Notes: generated by a model not told the origin, from the sequence alone. Shown: positions 16,122 through 24,207, numbered from the stretch's first letter. The stretch is 41,243 bases of DNA from Spirulina subsalsa FACHB-351 (GCF_026130165.1 NZ_JAIHOM010000040.1:1-41243), one strand, 5' to 3'. Numbers and translations are program-made.

Positions 16122-16667
16122 ATGAATCCAAAATCTTTAATCTTGATCGGTTTTCTGCTCTTCACTCTTCCCCTACCCCTTCAATCCTGTAAAGCACCCC
16201 TTGAGTCAACCGATGAGTCTAACTCTTTAGAAGAGGGCTTTGATCTCATGCAGAGTGAGACGTTGGGAGGATGGTTAAAGGTCGGTTTACCCGCTTCCGC
16301 TATTGTAGACCAACTGGGCGACCCCCCCCAAAAAGGTGAGGCGGTTTTCTGGGGAGCTATTGGTACCTATGTCCAACAATGGGACTATCCGAGTCAGGGC
16401 ATTAATCTACAAATGGAGTCGGAAGAATCGGATGGAGAGCAAAGAGTTTTACACTTAACTTTATCGTCTCCTAGTAATTTGAAAACCCGTCAAAATATCG
16501 GCATTGGCAGTTTTCGGACTGAGGTAGAACAAGCTTATCAAGAGTATGGACAAGTTACTCCAGACAATCCCAATACTTTTATTGCTGGAACGGTTTATGG
16601 GGGGATTATTTTTGAGTTTGAAGATGATCAAGTGACCCATATTTTTATTGGTGCGGCGGCGGAATAG
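16122..16667 (+). CDS. Lipoprotein of unknown function with two BamE-like half repeats
   Basis: I start at the ATG at 16122 (181 residues) rather than the TTG at 16110, because it gives a clean lipoprotein signal, MNPKSLILIG...LPLQSC with the Cys of LQSC as the lipid site. The mature part has two similar halves. The first is LKVGLPASAIVDQLGDPPQKGEAV followed by QWDYPSQGINLQME. The second is IGIGSFRTEVEQAYQEYG followed by VYGGIIFEFEDDQVTHIFIG. The G-x-S/A-x-x-x-V-x-x-x-x-G pattern with a closing beta hairpin recalls the BamE/SmpA fold, but I do not claim homology. It diverges from the binding-protein gene across ~80 bp, and a second lipoprotein gene follows. Confidence 0.65.
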   Translation: MNPKSLILIGFLLFTLPLPLQSCKAPLESTDESNSLEEGFDLMQSETLGGWLKVGLPASAIVDQLGDPPQKGEAVFWGAIGTYVQQWDYPSQGINLQMESEESDGEQRVLHLTLSSPSNLKTRQNIGIGSFRTEVEQAYQEYGQVTPDNPNTFIAGTVYGGIIFEFEDDQVTHIFIGAAAE

Positions 16668-16815
16668 TGAGCAGAGAAGCGGAGAGGAGACTGGTACAAC
16701 CGGAATCGAGGGAATAGACACTGTAGAGTAATTTATTGATTCTCAATGTTTTGCTGGGTACCTTTAGCGCATGACTGTTCGATCTTCCTTCATCTCTCAT
16801 ATCCCCTCTCAAGGG

Positions 16816-17277
16816 ATGTTGTCTTGGCATAAACTGCTGTGGCTGGGTTCTTTGGTATTTTTAGCTAGTTGTCAGTTGAATGTCCAAATCCCTCCCCTAG
16901 ATAGTGGCGATCGCGCTCAATTTTTCCTCAAAACGGTTGCTAAAGGGCAAGAAGGCTACTACAAAGCCAATGGAGAGTTTGCCACCTCCCTCGAAAAACT
17001 CTCCCTCAATCTGAAACTAGACACCCCCGACTATCGTTATGATCTCGTCTCCTATGGAGAACCTGCCGAAAGTTTAATTATGACGGCAACAGCGAAAGAG
17101 GAAGGCCTCGAAAGTTATGCCGGAGTTATTTATATCCAACAGAATGAAAGTGAAGTTAACGCGGTGGTAAATTTGTGTAAAACTAGCACTCCCTCGAAGA
17201 CTCCCCCCCAACTCTCTCCCCAGCCCCAACCCGGTCAAGAGTTAAAATGTCCTGATGGATCGGTGTCTGTAAATTGA
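16816..17277 (+). CDS. Lipoprotein with a type IV pilin-like G/H domain
   Basis: I choose the ATG at 16816 (153 residues), which leaves MLSWHKLLWLGSLVFLASC, a compact lipoprotein signal with lipobox LASC. The frame is open to an ATG at 16771, an alternative. The mature part matches the cyanobacterial pilin GH domain (PF16734 as I recall): AQFFLKTVAKGQEGYYKANGEFATSLEKLSLNL, then YRYDLVS and YAGVIYIQ. In normal members this domain follows a prepilin helix with a type III signal; here a lipoprotein signal replaces it. The C-terminus has two Cys (NLCKT and LKCPDG) around a Pro/Ser linker. It may be an anchored minor-pilin-like protein; function unknown. Confidence 0.7.
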   Translation: MLSWHKLLWLGSLVFLASCQLNVQIPPLDSGDRAQFFLKTVAKGQEGYYKANGEFATSLEKLSLNLKLDTPDYRYDLVSYGEPAESLIMTATAKEEGLESYAGVIYIQQNESEVNAVVNLCKTSTPSKTPPQLSPQPQPGQELKCPDGSVSVN

Positions 17278-17312
17278 ACCAAAATAGCGGTTCTGATGCG
17301 GGTGAAAAGAGA

Positions 17313-17756
17313 CTAGAGATGATGAATTAAAACATTGCCCCATTGTTTTTCTAAATATTCGGCAACTAAGCGACGGTGACAGTGATGGGGTTCTGGTTCG
17401 CTACAGAGCAAACAGGCATGATTAAGCAACTCTGGGGTTACTTTTTGCTCAATTTTACGCTTTTTAATGAGAGCATTAAATTGAGTTTCGTAGGTGTCCC
17501 AGTCTCCTTTCTGCTTTTTGTATTGATCTAATATATCTTGGGTTGGGGCAAGGTCTACAATATGAGTATATTCGATATTGCCAATGGTTTTTAGGAAATA
17601 TTCAAGGTCTTTTCTTTTGGCAAATCCAGCGAGTTGGGAGACATTATTTAAGCGGGTATCTATTATTCGCTGAACTCCGGCTTTTTGTAAGGTAGTAAAA
17701 AATTGTTCGGCTGTTTTTTTCGTAAATCCAATAGTATATAAATTAAGCTGTTTCAT
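17313..17756 (-). CDS. DUF488 family protein (second gene of a pair)
   Basis: The 147-residue protein begins LYTIGFTKKTAEQFFTTLQKAGVQRIIDTRLN, the DUF488 opening with its Asp-x-Arg. Toward the end it has ACLLCSEPEPHHCHRRLVAEYL, the Cys-x-Glu...Cys-His-Arg motif of the family. It is the shorter of two DUF488 proteins; its start lies 6 bp past the stop of the longer one, so they form an operon. DUF488 proteins have no firmly known activity. The conserved Asp, Arg, Cys and His residues suggest an enzyme or nucleic-acid-linked role, which is inference. It converges with the pilin-like lipoprotein gene. Confidence 0.85.
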   Translation of the reverse strand: MKQLNLYTIGFTKKTAEQFFTTLQKAGVQRIIDTRLNNVSQLAGFAKRKDLEYFLKTIGNIEYTHIVDLAPTQDILDQYKKQKGDWDTYETQFNALIKKRKIEQKVTPELLNHACLLCSEPEPHHCHRRLVAEYLEKQWGNVLIHHL

Positions 17757-17762
17757 GTTAAA

Positions 17763-18404
17763 TCAAGCAAGTTCTGGGTCAATATAAGCAATTTTATCCC
17801 CTTGTTTCTCATAGGCTTCTTGTAAACATTGCTCCCGGTCGGGGGGGGCTTGCATTGTGTCAAAAAGGGAGAGTTGTTGGGGTTGGTTTGGGGGGGGAAA
17901 TAAGGAGGTAAAGCCTTGGGTTTGCAGGAGGCGGTTTTCTAGGTCAAGGTGAGATTCTAACTCGCCGTTGGCTAAGATGTGTTCTATGTTGAGATGGGGG
18001 GTTAATTGTTTCATCTGCCGACAAACGAGGATGGTTCTATGGCAGGTGATGGGGTCTTTTTCGGCGCAAAGGAGACTAATTCTATAGGTCTGTAATCCGG
18101 TTTGTAAGCGTTGGAGTCCTTGCTGAAAAAGTTCGGTTTGAGCGATGCGTTGATAGAGGGCTTTTCCGTTATTGTAACAGCTTAGGTCTTTGGGTCTTGC
18201 TCCGAGTTCTTGACCGAGGAAAACGTAGTGTAAGTGATGGGATTTTAGGGCGGTTTTTAGTTCGTTTTGGTTGAAGTGGGGAAGATAGCGACTGTAGGGG
18301 TGCGATCGCACATCCGCGACGGCCTGAATCTGATGGTGTTGGAGTAGTCCGATTAAGGTTTCTAAACTGTGGTTTGAGTGTCCTAGGGTATACAGGGTTT
18401 CCAT
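17763..18404 (-). CDS. DUF488 family protein (first gene of a pair)
   Basis: The 213-residue protein opens with LYTLGHSNHSLETLIGLLQHHQIQAVADVRSHPYSR, the full DUF488 signature. The central part is HLHYVFLGQELGARPKDLSCYNNGKALYQRIAQTE, with RISLLCAEKDPITCHRTILV further on, holding the paired Cys and the His-Arg. A C-terminal extension (PPNQPQQLSLFDTMQAPPDREQ...) goes beyond the core domain; its QQLSLFD resembles a beta-clamp-binding peptide, a weak observation. It is the upstream gene of the pair, with a paralogue 6 bp downstream. The minus-strand terminator at 18458-18489 lies just upstream, so the pair has its own promoter in the short gap (18405-18457). Confidence 0.87.
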   Translation of the reverse strand: METLYTLGHSNHSLETLIGLLQHHQIQAVADVRSHPYSRYLPHFNQNELKTALKSHHLHYVFLGQELGARPKDLSCYNNGKALYQRIAQTELFQQGLQRLQTGLQTYRISLLCAEKDPITCHRTILVCRQMKQLTPHLNIEHILANGELESHLDLENRLLQTQGFTSLFPPPNQPQQLSLFDTMQAPPDREQCLQEAYEKQGDKIAYIDPELA

Positions 18405-18457
18405 GATGGTCTAGGGAAAATCCGCAATCTATTATACGGACTTCTGATGTCTGAGCC

Positions 18458-18489
18458 AAAAAAGTCCCACCCTCTCAGGAGAGGATGGG
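18458..18489 (-). terminator. Intrinsic terminator after the Psb35-like gene
   Basis: On the minus strand the stem is CCCATCCTCTC paired with GAGAGGGTGGG (one mismatch, 2-nt loop), followed by AC and six T. It lies 69 bp after the stop of the gene at 18558-18788 and before the DUF488 pair. Confidence 0.85.
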
Positions 18490-18557
18490 AAAACTGCGAA
18501 AGTTAATTAACCCGATTGTTTTAGAGAGATTTTGCTGTCTGGTAGGAGTGACTAAAC

Positions 18558-18788
18558 TTAGGAGTCTACGCGCACCCGCACCGCGTAAGCGTCGAGACTG
18601 TAGGCCGGGGTGCGATCGCCATAGTCGGTGTCACGACCTGTAAAGGATTTGGCTAAGGTATCAAAGGCGCTAGAGTTCCAATTCCGTTGGTGGATGGGTT
18701 TGCTTTGTTCTCCTCGGAAGTACGCTTGAGTCCCTAAGACTGCTGCCGCGACCCAACCCACGATTAAGACTGCTAATAAAATTGCCAT
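18558..18788 (-). CDS. Small single-span membrane protein, probably Psb35-related
   Basis: The 76-residue protein has one N-terminal membrane span (ILLAVLIVGWVAAAVLGTQ) and a conserved soluble tail starting YFRGEQSKPIHQRNWNSSAF. I remember this GTQAYFRGEQ-KPIH-RNW pattern from small cyanobacterial thylakoid proteins named Psb35-related. Psb35 is reported to stabilise the CP47 module and its high-light-inducible proteins during photosystem II assembly. I cannot verify the match, so I leave the symbol blank. A strong ribosome-binding site (GGAGGT, 8 bp before the ATG), a good promoter and a terminator frame it as a single, well-expressed transcript. Confidence 0.65.
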   Translation of the reverse strand: MAILLAVLIVGWVAAAVLGTQAYFRGEQSKPIHQRNWNSSAFDTLAKSFTGRDTDYGDRTPAYSLDAYAVRVRVDS

Positions 18789-18843
18789 ATTATTTGACCT
18801 CCGGTTAGAGCTTTATGTACTTTTGTTAACTTATCTGTAAACA

Positions 18844-18872
18844 AATGTAACAATTTTTAACAAAAGTGTCAA
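18844..18872 (-). promoter_or_regulatory. Sigma-70-type promoter of the Psb35-like gene
   Basis: On the minus strand, TTGACA (18867-18872) and TACATT (18844-18849) are separated by exactly 17 bp. This leaves a 5' leader of about 50 nt before the GGAGGT site. The -35 is perfect; the -10 matches the consensus in four of six positions. Confidence 0.6.
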
Positions 18873-18881
18873 GGGTATGGG

Positions 18882-20333
18882 TCAAGTTCCTGTTTTTTCC
18901 CCCAGATGCTGGAATAGCAGGACTTCATCTTGAGAGAAGGTCAGGGTAAGATGGGGGTCATTTTGGCAGTATTGCCGCAAACGGGCGATCGCATCGGGAG
19001 AGGATCCAAAGTCAGGATGACGTTGATCCAGTAAAATCGCGTCGAATTGACTCACCTGTTGGGGGGTTAATTCTTCCCGTGGGAGTTGGATGAGAGGACG
19101 ATGGGTGAGGTGGGGAACAATGCCAGAGGGGGCGATTACAGAGGCATGAGGGGGGATGAGTGCGATCGCCTGACGGTTGGCCTCCCAAGTGTCAATCTTC
19201 CTTAAATATACGCTGCCAAAGTAGCTGTACTTAGCTAAACACAAGAATCCTAGGACTGACCAGACTAAAATAAATTTACGACTTTTGACCCACAGTTGAT
19301 CTTGAGACAAGGCCAAAATTAAGGTCAACAGGAGGAAGGGGAAGAGGGGGACTGAATACTGTTGAACTAAATTGCGTTGATTAAAATTATCTGAGAGTAA
19401 ATTAATCGCCAAGGTGGGGAGAGTGGCTACAAGGGGGGAGAGATTCGGCCATCGTATCCCCCAGAAGACGGGGACAAACAACAGCAGGAAGTATTCTAAA
19501 CTGCTGAGGGAGAGTAGATGACCCCAGACTAGGTGAGGTTTTAGGAAGACATTCAAAGCAATTTCTAGGACAGAATCCCCTAAGTAACTGTAGCGCCCCA
19601 CGGCTGCCGCTTCCATGCCGCTAAATTGAGGAATAATCCATTGCGTCGTGGCTAAAAACCAAGCTATCCCCCCACTTATAGCCAAAATGCCATAGAGGGG
19701 GCGTTTTTCAAGGCACAGCGCCCAAAATCCCAGCGCGGCAACGGTGAGGGAAAGCACCGCTTTACAACTGAGGATGACCAGTAAACAGAAGATAAAGCCT
19801 AGGATATCGCGCCATCGGGGTTGATGACGTGATTCTCCTGCCGAGATACGATGCGATCGCACAATCCCAATCGCTCCCAATAAAGCGGGAAAGGCCAAAA
19901 CTTCCGGATGGAAATCATATAGATTGACATTGAAGACAAGGGGATATAAATAATAAACTCCCACCATTAACCAACTATCTGGTTTTGCAAGTCCCTCCCG
20001 TCGTGCCAACTGCCACACCAATCCCCCACTCCCGGCCAAAGCGAGCGCCTGTACCCCCAACAGCCAATACACGGAAGGATAGACCTTATAAAATAAGGCC
20101 AGGGGGTAGAGAATCACAGCCACATGATCCCCCAATAGGTGATAATCTCCCGCAAAGGACACCACAGGGGGAAGTCCCACACTCACGAGATACACTAACT
20201 GATCAAACCATCCCAAATCGTAAGCATTGGACTGGAAAAGAAGATGACGAATTACACTACAAGCGAAAAAAAGGAAGAAACTCCCCCCCATTACTCCCCA
20301 GAGAATAGGCTGTTGTGTTGGTTTATCTTTCAT
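18882..20333 (-). CDS. DUF2079 polytopic membrane protein
   Basis: The 483-residue protein has about ten hydrophobic spans. The DUF2079 signature is clear: NAYDLGWFDQLVYLV near the N-terminus, then GDYHLLGDHVAVILYPLALFYKVYPS, and a second conserved patch NVNLYDFHPEVLAFPALLGAIG. The C-terminal soluble part (residues ~390-480) contains ALIPPHASVIAPSGIVPHLTHRP and FDAILLDQRHPDFG, as in family members. The architecture resembles GT-C glycosyltransferases, with an early acidic loop and a periplasmic tail. The reaction is unknown; transfer of a polyprenyl-linked sugar is the usual speculation. The gene is divergent from another large membrane protein gene, their starts ~40 bp apart. Confidence 0.8.
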   Translation of the reverse strand: MKDKPTQQPILWGVMGGSFFLFFACSVIRHLLFQSNAYDLGWFDQLVYLVSVGLPPVVSFAGDYHLLGDHVAVILYPLALFYKVYPSVYWLLGVQALALAGSGGLVWQLARREGLAKPDSWLMVGVYYLYPLVFNVNLYDFHPEVLAFPALLGAIGIVRSHRISAGESRHQPRWRDILGFIFCLLVILSCKAVLSLTVAALGFWALCLEKRPLYGILAISGGIAWFLATTQWIIPQFSGMEAAAVGRYSYLGDSVLEIALNVFLKPHLVWGHLLSLSSLEYFLLLFVPVFWGIRWPNLSPLVATLPTLAINLLSDNFNQRNLVQQYSVPLFPFLLLTLILALSQDQLWVKSRKFILVWSVLGFLCLAKYSYFGSVYLRKIDTWEANRQAIALIPPHASVIAPSGIVPHLTHRPLIQLPREELTPQQVSQFDAILLDQRHPDFGSSPDAIARLRQYCQNDPHLTLTFSQDEVLLFQHLGEKTGT

Positions 20334-20371
20334 CAGAATTTAAAATCGTTAATCTACTTTCCGTAATTATC

Positions 20372-21859
20372 ATGACCATTTTTTCAGCTTCTGTGTGGTT
20401 TAAATTTCAAAAATGGCTACAGACTCCACAAGGTAACGATTTTAGCTTAATCTTTCTCACGGGAGCGATCGCCTTTCTCACCTTTTTATCTCCCGATAAA
20501 ATTAACGTCGGGGATGGGTTTGGCTGGGATGGAAGTCGTTATGCAGAACTCGCTCAAAACTTTTATCAAAGATTTGCTCAAGGGATTGATAATTATTATA
20601 TCAGTCGCATTCTGCCATCCTTCCTCATCTTCCATACCTTACAATTTTTCAGGCTAGAACATAGCAACAGCAATATTATTCACAGCTTTGGGCTTTTAAA
20701 CGCTTTACTAATTACTCTAAGTATGTATTTTTGGTGCTTAATCGCCCAACAATTACAAATTAGTTCACAGGGAAAATGGATCGGCTTTATTGCCTTTATC
20801 TTGAACTGTTTTATTTTAAAAATAACCCCCTACTATCCCGTTTTAACCGACGTTGCGGCTTATTCTATTAGCATGGCGATGTTTTACGCTTATCTAAGCC
20901 GCAGAACCTTCCTCCTGATGGGCTTAATTGCTATCGGTACATTTAGCTGGTCAAACTTATATTATTTTGGAGCAACTTTGCTCCTCTTTCCTGCCCCAGA
21001 AACCCCTAATTATAAGCTTCCCACTACCGCAAAATCCGCCCTTTTAACCGCAGGAGCTTTAACCCTTGCAGCAGTCGTTTATATGGTCATATTAGCCCAC
21101 TCTGGGCGAGAAATTCGAGCAGAATGGCAGATTGCTCCCCTACTCCATTCAACCGTTTATTTAAGCATTGCACTGTCCGCTAGTTATTTATTTTTTGGGC
21201 TATTTTATTTATTAAAAAGTTCGAGCTTTTTTAACCTAAAAAGTTGGTTCAGTCCCTTTAACTACATTACCCTTGCAGGTAAAGTTTCCTTTTTATTTTT
21301 TTTAAATACACTTGCTCAATCCTTAGTTACAGAACCGGGCAATACTTTATCCTTTGGCTTACTCCTAGAATTTGTCGTCTGGACAAGTATCATCCAACCC
21401 GCTACTTTTTTTGTTTCTCATGTCATGTACTTTGGTTTAATTGTCTGGTTTCTCGTCTTTTATTGGTCTAAAATTACTCAACTGATTAATCAACAGGGTT
21501 TAGGGCTAAGTTTATGTGTGTTTATTGGCATTATTCTAAGTCTAGCCAGTGAATCTCGCTATTTGGTTAATATCATTCCTCTCGTCTTTCCCTTTGCCAT
21601 TAAAATATTAGACCAACAACAATGGACGATCAAGCAAATGGTCGGATTTTTCTTAGCGTCTTTGCTCTTTTCTAAAGTCTGGCTAACCATTGGAGAACTA
21701 TCAGGAGATTATGGGGAATTTCCTATGCAGCGTTATTTTATGAATGTCGGGCCTTGGATGTATCATCCGATGTATATTGCTCAAGGGGTTGCTGTTGCTT
21801 TAGCGGGGGTGGGATTGTATTATTTTTATGTTAGTAAATCAAGCCACCATACGCCTTAA
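20372..21859 (+). CDS. Large polytopic membrane protein, possibly GT-C-like
   Basis: I start at the ATG at 20372 (495 residues); the in-frame TTG at 20315 would overlap the divergent DUF2079 gene. There are at least ten hydrophobic spans. The first loop contains KINVGDGFGWDGSRYAELAQNFYQRF with acidic residues, then YYISRILPSFLIFH. The topology and first-loop Asp resemble GT-C-type or EpsG/O-antigen-polymerase-like proteins, but I see no diagnostic motif and make no firm assignment. AT-rich codon use and many Leu/Phe fit a membrane protein. The divergent pairing with a DUF2079 gene and the acetyltransferase downstream suggest a cell-surface glycan role. Confidence 0.65.
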   Translation: MTIFSASVWFKFQKWLQTPQGNDFSLIFLTGAIAFLTFLSPDKINVGDGFGWDGSRYAELAQNFYQRFAQGIDNYYISRILPSFLIFHTLQFFRLEHSNSNIIHSFGLLNALLITLSMYFWCLIAQQLQISSQGKWIGFIAFILNCFILKITPYYPVLTDVAAYSISMAMFYAYLSRRTFLLMGLIAIGTFSWSNLYYFGATLLLFPAPETPNYKLPTTAKSALLTAGALTLAAVVYMVILAHSGREIRAEWQIAPLLHSTVYLSIALSASYLFFGLFYLLKSSSFFNLKSWFSPFNYITLAGKVSFLFFLNTLAQSLVTEPGNTLSFGLLLEFVVWTSIIQPATFFVSHVMYFGLIVWFLVFYWSKITQLINQQGLGLSLCVFIGIILSLASESRYLVNIIPLVFPFAIKILDQQQWTIKQMVGFFLASLLFSKVWLTIGELSGDYGEFPMQRYFMNVGPWMYHPMYIAQGVAVALAGVGLYYFYVSKSSHHTP

Positions 21860-21954
21860 TGCAATACTTTTATTCAGTGGTAACATTAGGTTGGTGGGAG
21901 AATTGGTCAAGTCTCTCTATTAATCTTTACCCGTTTTTATGATAATTGTTTAAT

Positions 21955-21982
21955 GTTGGGTTGCGCTGGCGCTTCACCCAAC
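21955..21982. repeat. Palindromic repeat GTTGGGT...ACCCAAC
   Basis: GTTGGGT (21955-21961) and ACCCAAC (21976-21982) enclose TGCGCTGGCGCTTC. This GGGTTGCGCT-CACCCAACCTACG type is a common dispersed repeat in cyanobacteria. It sits between the membrane-protein gene and the acetyltransferase gene and could act as a hairpin in RNA. No T-run follows. Confidence 0.6.
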
Positions 21983-22028
21983 CTACGGATAAAATACAAC
22001 TACTTACTAATTCTTTTTAACTATAACT

Positions 22029-22568
22029 ATGGATTATTTTGTTCATTCTCACGCTTTGGTGGAAACGGAAGATATCGGGAAAGATACTAAAATTTGGGCA
22101 TTTACTCATATACTTTGGGATGTAAAAATTGGAGAAAATTGTAATATTTGTGATCATGTTTTTATCGAATGTGGTGTTAAAATAGGAAATGGGGTGACAA
22201 TAAAAACTCATGTTTCGCTCTGGACTGGGGTGATAATTGAGGACTATTGTTTTATTGGTCCTAACGTGGCTTTTGTGAATGATCTTTATCCCCGTTCCCA
22301 TAGAAATCCTGCTATGCAGGAGCGCTATTTTAGTAATCAAGATGATGGCTGGTATCGGGATAAAACCTTGATTAAAGAGGGGGCATCTCTGGGGGCAAAT
22401 GCGACAATTTTATGTGGGGTAACGGTGGGAGAATATGCTATGGTTGCGGCGGGGGCGGTGGTAACTCGTGATGTGAACCCTTTTGAGTTAGTGGGGGGGA
22501 TTCCGGCTAAACATTGGGGATGGGTTGATCGGGAAGGGAAGAAACAGGCTCATCCTCCTGAGCATTAA
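22029..22568 (+). CDS. Left-handed beta-helix (hexapeptide) sugar N-acetyltransferase, WbpD/QdtC type
   Basis: The 179-residue protein is built of hexapeptide repeats: IWAFTHILWDVKIGENCNICDHVFIE, VKIGNGVTIKTHVSLW and VIIEDYCFIGPNVAF. NDLYPRSHR then marks the loop before the active site, and the second half continues VKEG-type repeats (LIKEGASLGANATILCGVTVGEYAMVAAGAVVTRDV) to the closing VGGIPAKHWGWV. This is the pattern of acetyltransferases acting on nucleotide-linked amino sugars, for example UDP-2-acetamido-3-amino-glucuronate (WbpD/WlbB) or dTDP-3-amino-hexoses. The exact sugar cannot be told. No aminotransferase partner lies nearby, so the pathway is split or the substrate differs. Confidence 0.85.
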   Translation: MDYFVHSHALVETEDIGKDTKIWAFTHILWDVKIGENCNICDHVFIECGVKIGNGVTIKTHVSLWTGVIIEDYCFIGPNVAFVNDLYPRSHRNPAMQERYFSNQDDGWYRDKTLIKEGASLGANATILCGVTVGEYAMVAAGAVVTRDVNPFELVGGIPAKHWGWVDREGKKQAHPPEH

Positions 22569-22592
22569 TAATTTACAATATAACCCAAAAAG

Positions 22593-23222
22593 ATGAGCGA
22601 AAAACGAGAACCTTTTAGTAGTTTAATGTTGTACCACCTGTTTAAATGGTCGGTGGTGAGTCCGATGCTCCATGTCTATTTTCAAGGGAAAATTACGGGG
22701 GCGGAACAGGTGCCGCGTGAGGGTGGATTTGTGGCGGTGAGTAACCATGCCAGTTTCTTTGATCCCCCGATTCTCTCTAATTCTGTGGGTCGTCCGGTGG
22801 CGTTTATGGCGAAGGAGGAACTGTTCAAAATTCCGGTTTTAAAGCAGGCGATTCGTCTTTATGGAGCCTATCCCGTTAAACGCAGTTCGGCAGACCGTAG
22901 CGCGATTAAAGCAGCCTTAGAGTGTTTAAAGGAAGGTTGGGGGGTGGGGATTTTTTTAGAAGGGACTCGCACGGAGGACGGCACGATTCAGAATCCTAAA
23001 TTAGGGGCGGCGATGATTGCGGCGAAAGCACAGGTTCCTCTGGTGCCGGTGAGTTTGTGGGGAACGGATCAGATTGGCTCTGGGGTGCCTCGTGCGGTTC
23101 CGGTGACGGTGCGCATTGGTGCGCCGATGAGTCCCCCCCCTTCGACAAAACGGGAGGATTTAGAGGCGGTGACGGAAAACTGTGCGGCTATAATTAACGA
23201 GATGCACGCCCTAGGTCGTTGA
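22593..23222 (+). CDS. plsC: 1-acyl-sn-glycerol-3-phosphate acyltransferase
   Basis: The 209-residue protein has the acyltransferase motifs in order: NHASFFD (Asn51 to Asp57, the NHx4D catalytic pair), GAYPVKR at ~91-97, EGTR (123-126) and VPLVPVSLWG. This is the PlsC/LPLAT family, which makes phosphatidic acid from lysophosphatidic acid at the membrane. Length is a little under the typical 230-240 because the N-terminal span is short. It lies 24 bp after the acetyltransferase gene and 18 bp before the DUF2288 gene on the same strand, so an operon is likely, though no shared pathway is clear. Confidence 0.92.
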   Translation: MSEKREPFSSLMLYHLFKWSVVSPMLHVYFQGKITGAEQVPREGGFVAVSNHASFFDPPILSNSVGRPVAFMAKEELFKIPVLKQAIRLYGAYPVKRSSADRSAIKAALECLKEGWGVGIFLEGTRTEDGTIQNPKLGAAMIAAKAQVPLVPVSLWGTDQIGSGVPRAVPVTVRIGAPMSPPPSTKREDLEAVTENCAAIINEMHALGR

Positions 23223-23240
23223 TGATCTAGTTTCAGTTTC

Positions 23241-23534
23241 ATGCCAGACGATTTAAAAACAACGTTGACGGAGAGTATTGATCAGGCTTCTTGGGAGTGG
23301 TTGCTTCCCCACGTCAAACGGGATGCGGTGTTGATGGTGTCGGATGATTTGGACTTGGTGGAGGTGGGTTATGCGATCGCCTCCGATCAAGTCCAGTTGG
23401 TTCAAACTTGGATAGACAGCCAGTTAATCCATAAACCCTGGACCGAACAAATCAGCGACTGGAATGGTCAACCCCAAATCCGTTTTAATGCCTTAATTAT
23501 TCAGCCCTTTGTTCTGGTTCAACCCATTCCCTAA
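23241..23534 (+). CDS. DUF2288 family protein
   Basis: The 97-residue protein fits DUF2288: ASWEWLLPHVKRDAVLMVSDDLDLVEVGYAIASD at the start, then QTWIDSQLI and a C-terminal FNALIIQPFVLVQPIP. It is cytosolic with no membrane segment. Function is unknown. Its 3' end overlaps the 3' end of the convergent YdcF-type gene by 38 bp, so both stops lie within the other gene and mutual antisense control is possible. Confidence 0.85.
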   Translation: MPDDLKTTLTESIDQASWEWLLPHVKRDAVLMVSDDLDLVEVGYAIASDQVQLVQTWIDSQLIHKPWTEQISDWNGQPQIRFNALIIQPFVLVQPIP

Positions 23535-24153
23535 GGGGTTCTACATCAAGGTTATGGGCTAATTCCTCCCCCGTAGACCCGGTAAATAACCATAATACGG
23601 CTCTGGCTCCATCCCGGATCGATTTACTCCAAGGTTCCGGTTCTTGGTCAGTCTGGACGGGGAGGGGCTGAATGGCAATGCCTCGACTCCCAAAGACAAT
23701 TTCACCAATAATCCGCGCTCGTCTCATGTGGTTGTCGGAGGTGATTAGATACACACTATCCACCCCAGCCGCCCGCAGGTCATCTACGAGGGAGGTAAAG
23801 TTAGTCACGGTATCTTGAGCGGCATAGTCTAAATGGAGGCGATCGCGCTCTACCCCCGCCCGGTCAAAAATCATCTGGACATAGTGCTTAGGACTGCCAG
23901 AAGACACCCAGATTTCTAAATCCGGGTGATTCCGCGCTAAACGGGCGGCAAAGGCTTCCCGCGTCTCTAATCCCCCCAACACAAACACCGCTTGGGGGGG
24001 GCGCTGGGCGGCTTGATGTCGGTTTTGGAGGTAAAATCCGATCCCGGCGATCGCAATGGCCACCAATAAACGCCACCTAACCCGCTTCTTGGCTGATCGG
24101 CGTGGTTTGGCCTTCGACTTTTGCCAACGAGAATCCAGCTTTAAGAACATCAA
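23497..24153 (-). CDS. YdcF/SanA family (DUF218) membrane protein
   Basis: The 218-residue protein has an N-terminal basic segment, one membrane span (~28-41, RLLVAIAIAGIGFYL), then the DUF218 domain: AVFVLGGLETREAFAARLA, LEIWVSSGSPKHYVQMIFD, DYAAQDTVTNFTSLVDDL and VDSVYLITSDNHMRRARIIGEIVF. The DNHMRRA motif is the family's conserved closing part. The family (SanA, YdcF, ElyC) is linked to envelope precursors and vancomycin tolerance in enterobacteria; a role in envelope polysaccharide is likely but unproved here. The start is 18 bp from the end of the tRNA-Arg 3' exon. Confidence 0.85.
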   Translation of the reverse strand: MMFLKLDSRWQKSKAKPRRSAKKRVRWRLLVAIAIAGIGFYLQNRHQAAQRPPQAVFVLGGLETREAFAARLARNHPDLEIWVSSGSPKHYVQMIFDRAGVERDRLHLDYAAQDTVTNFTSLVDDLRAAGVDSVYLITSDNHMRRARIIGEIVFGSRGIAIQPLPVQTDQEPEPWSKSIRDGARAVLWLFTGSTGEELAHNLDVEPLREWVEPEQRAE

Positions 24154-24207
24154 TTTACATCAAAATTCAACGGGACTGGCCGGATTTGAACCGGCGACCT
24201 AGCGCTT

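Noticed and set aside
24171-24207. A truncated tRNA remnant on its own
   Set aside because: The matching 5' half is present at 25116-25152 with perfect stem pairing, so this is an exon of a split gene.
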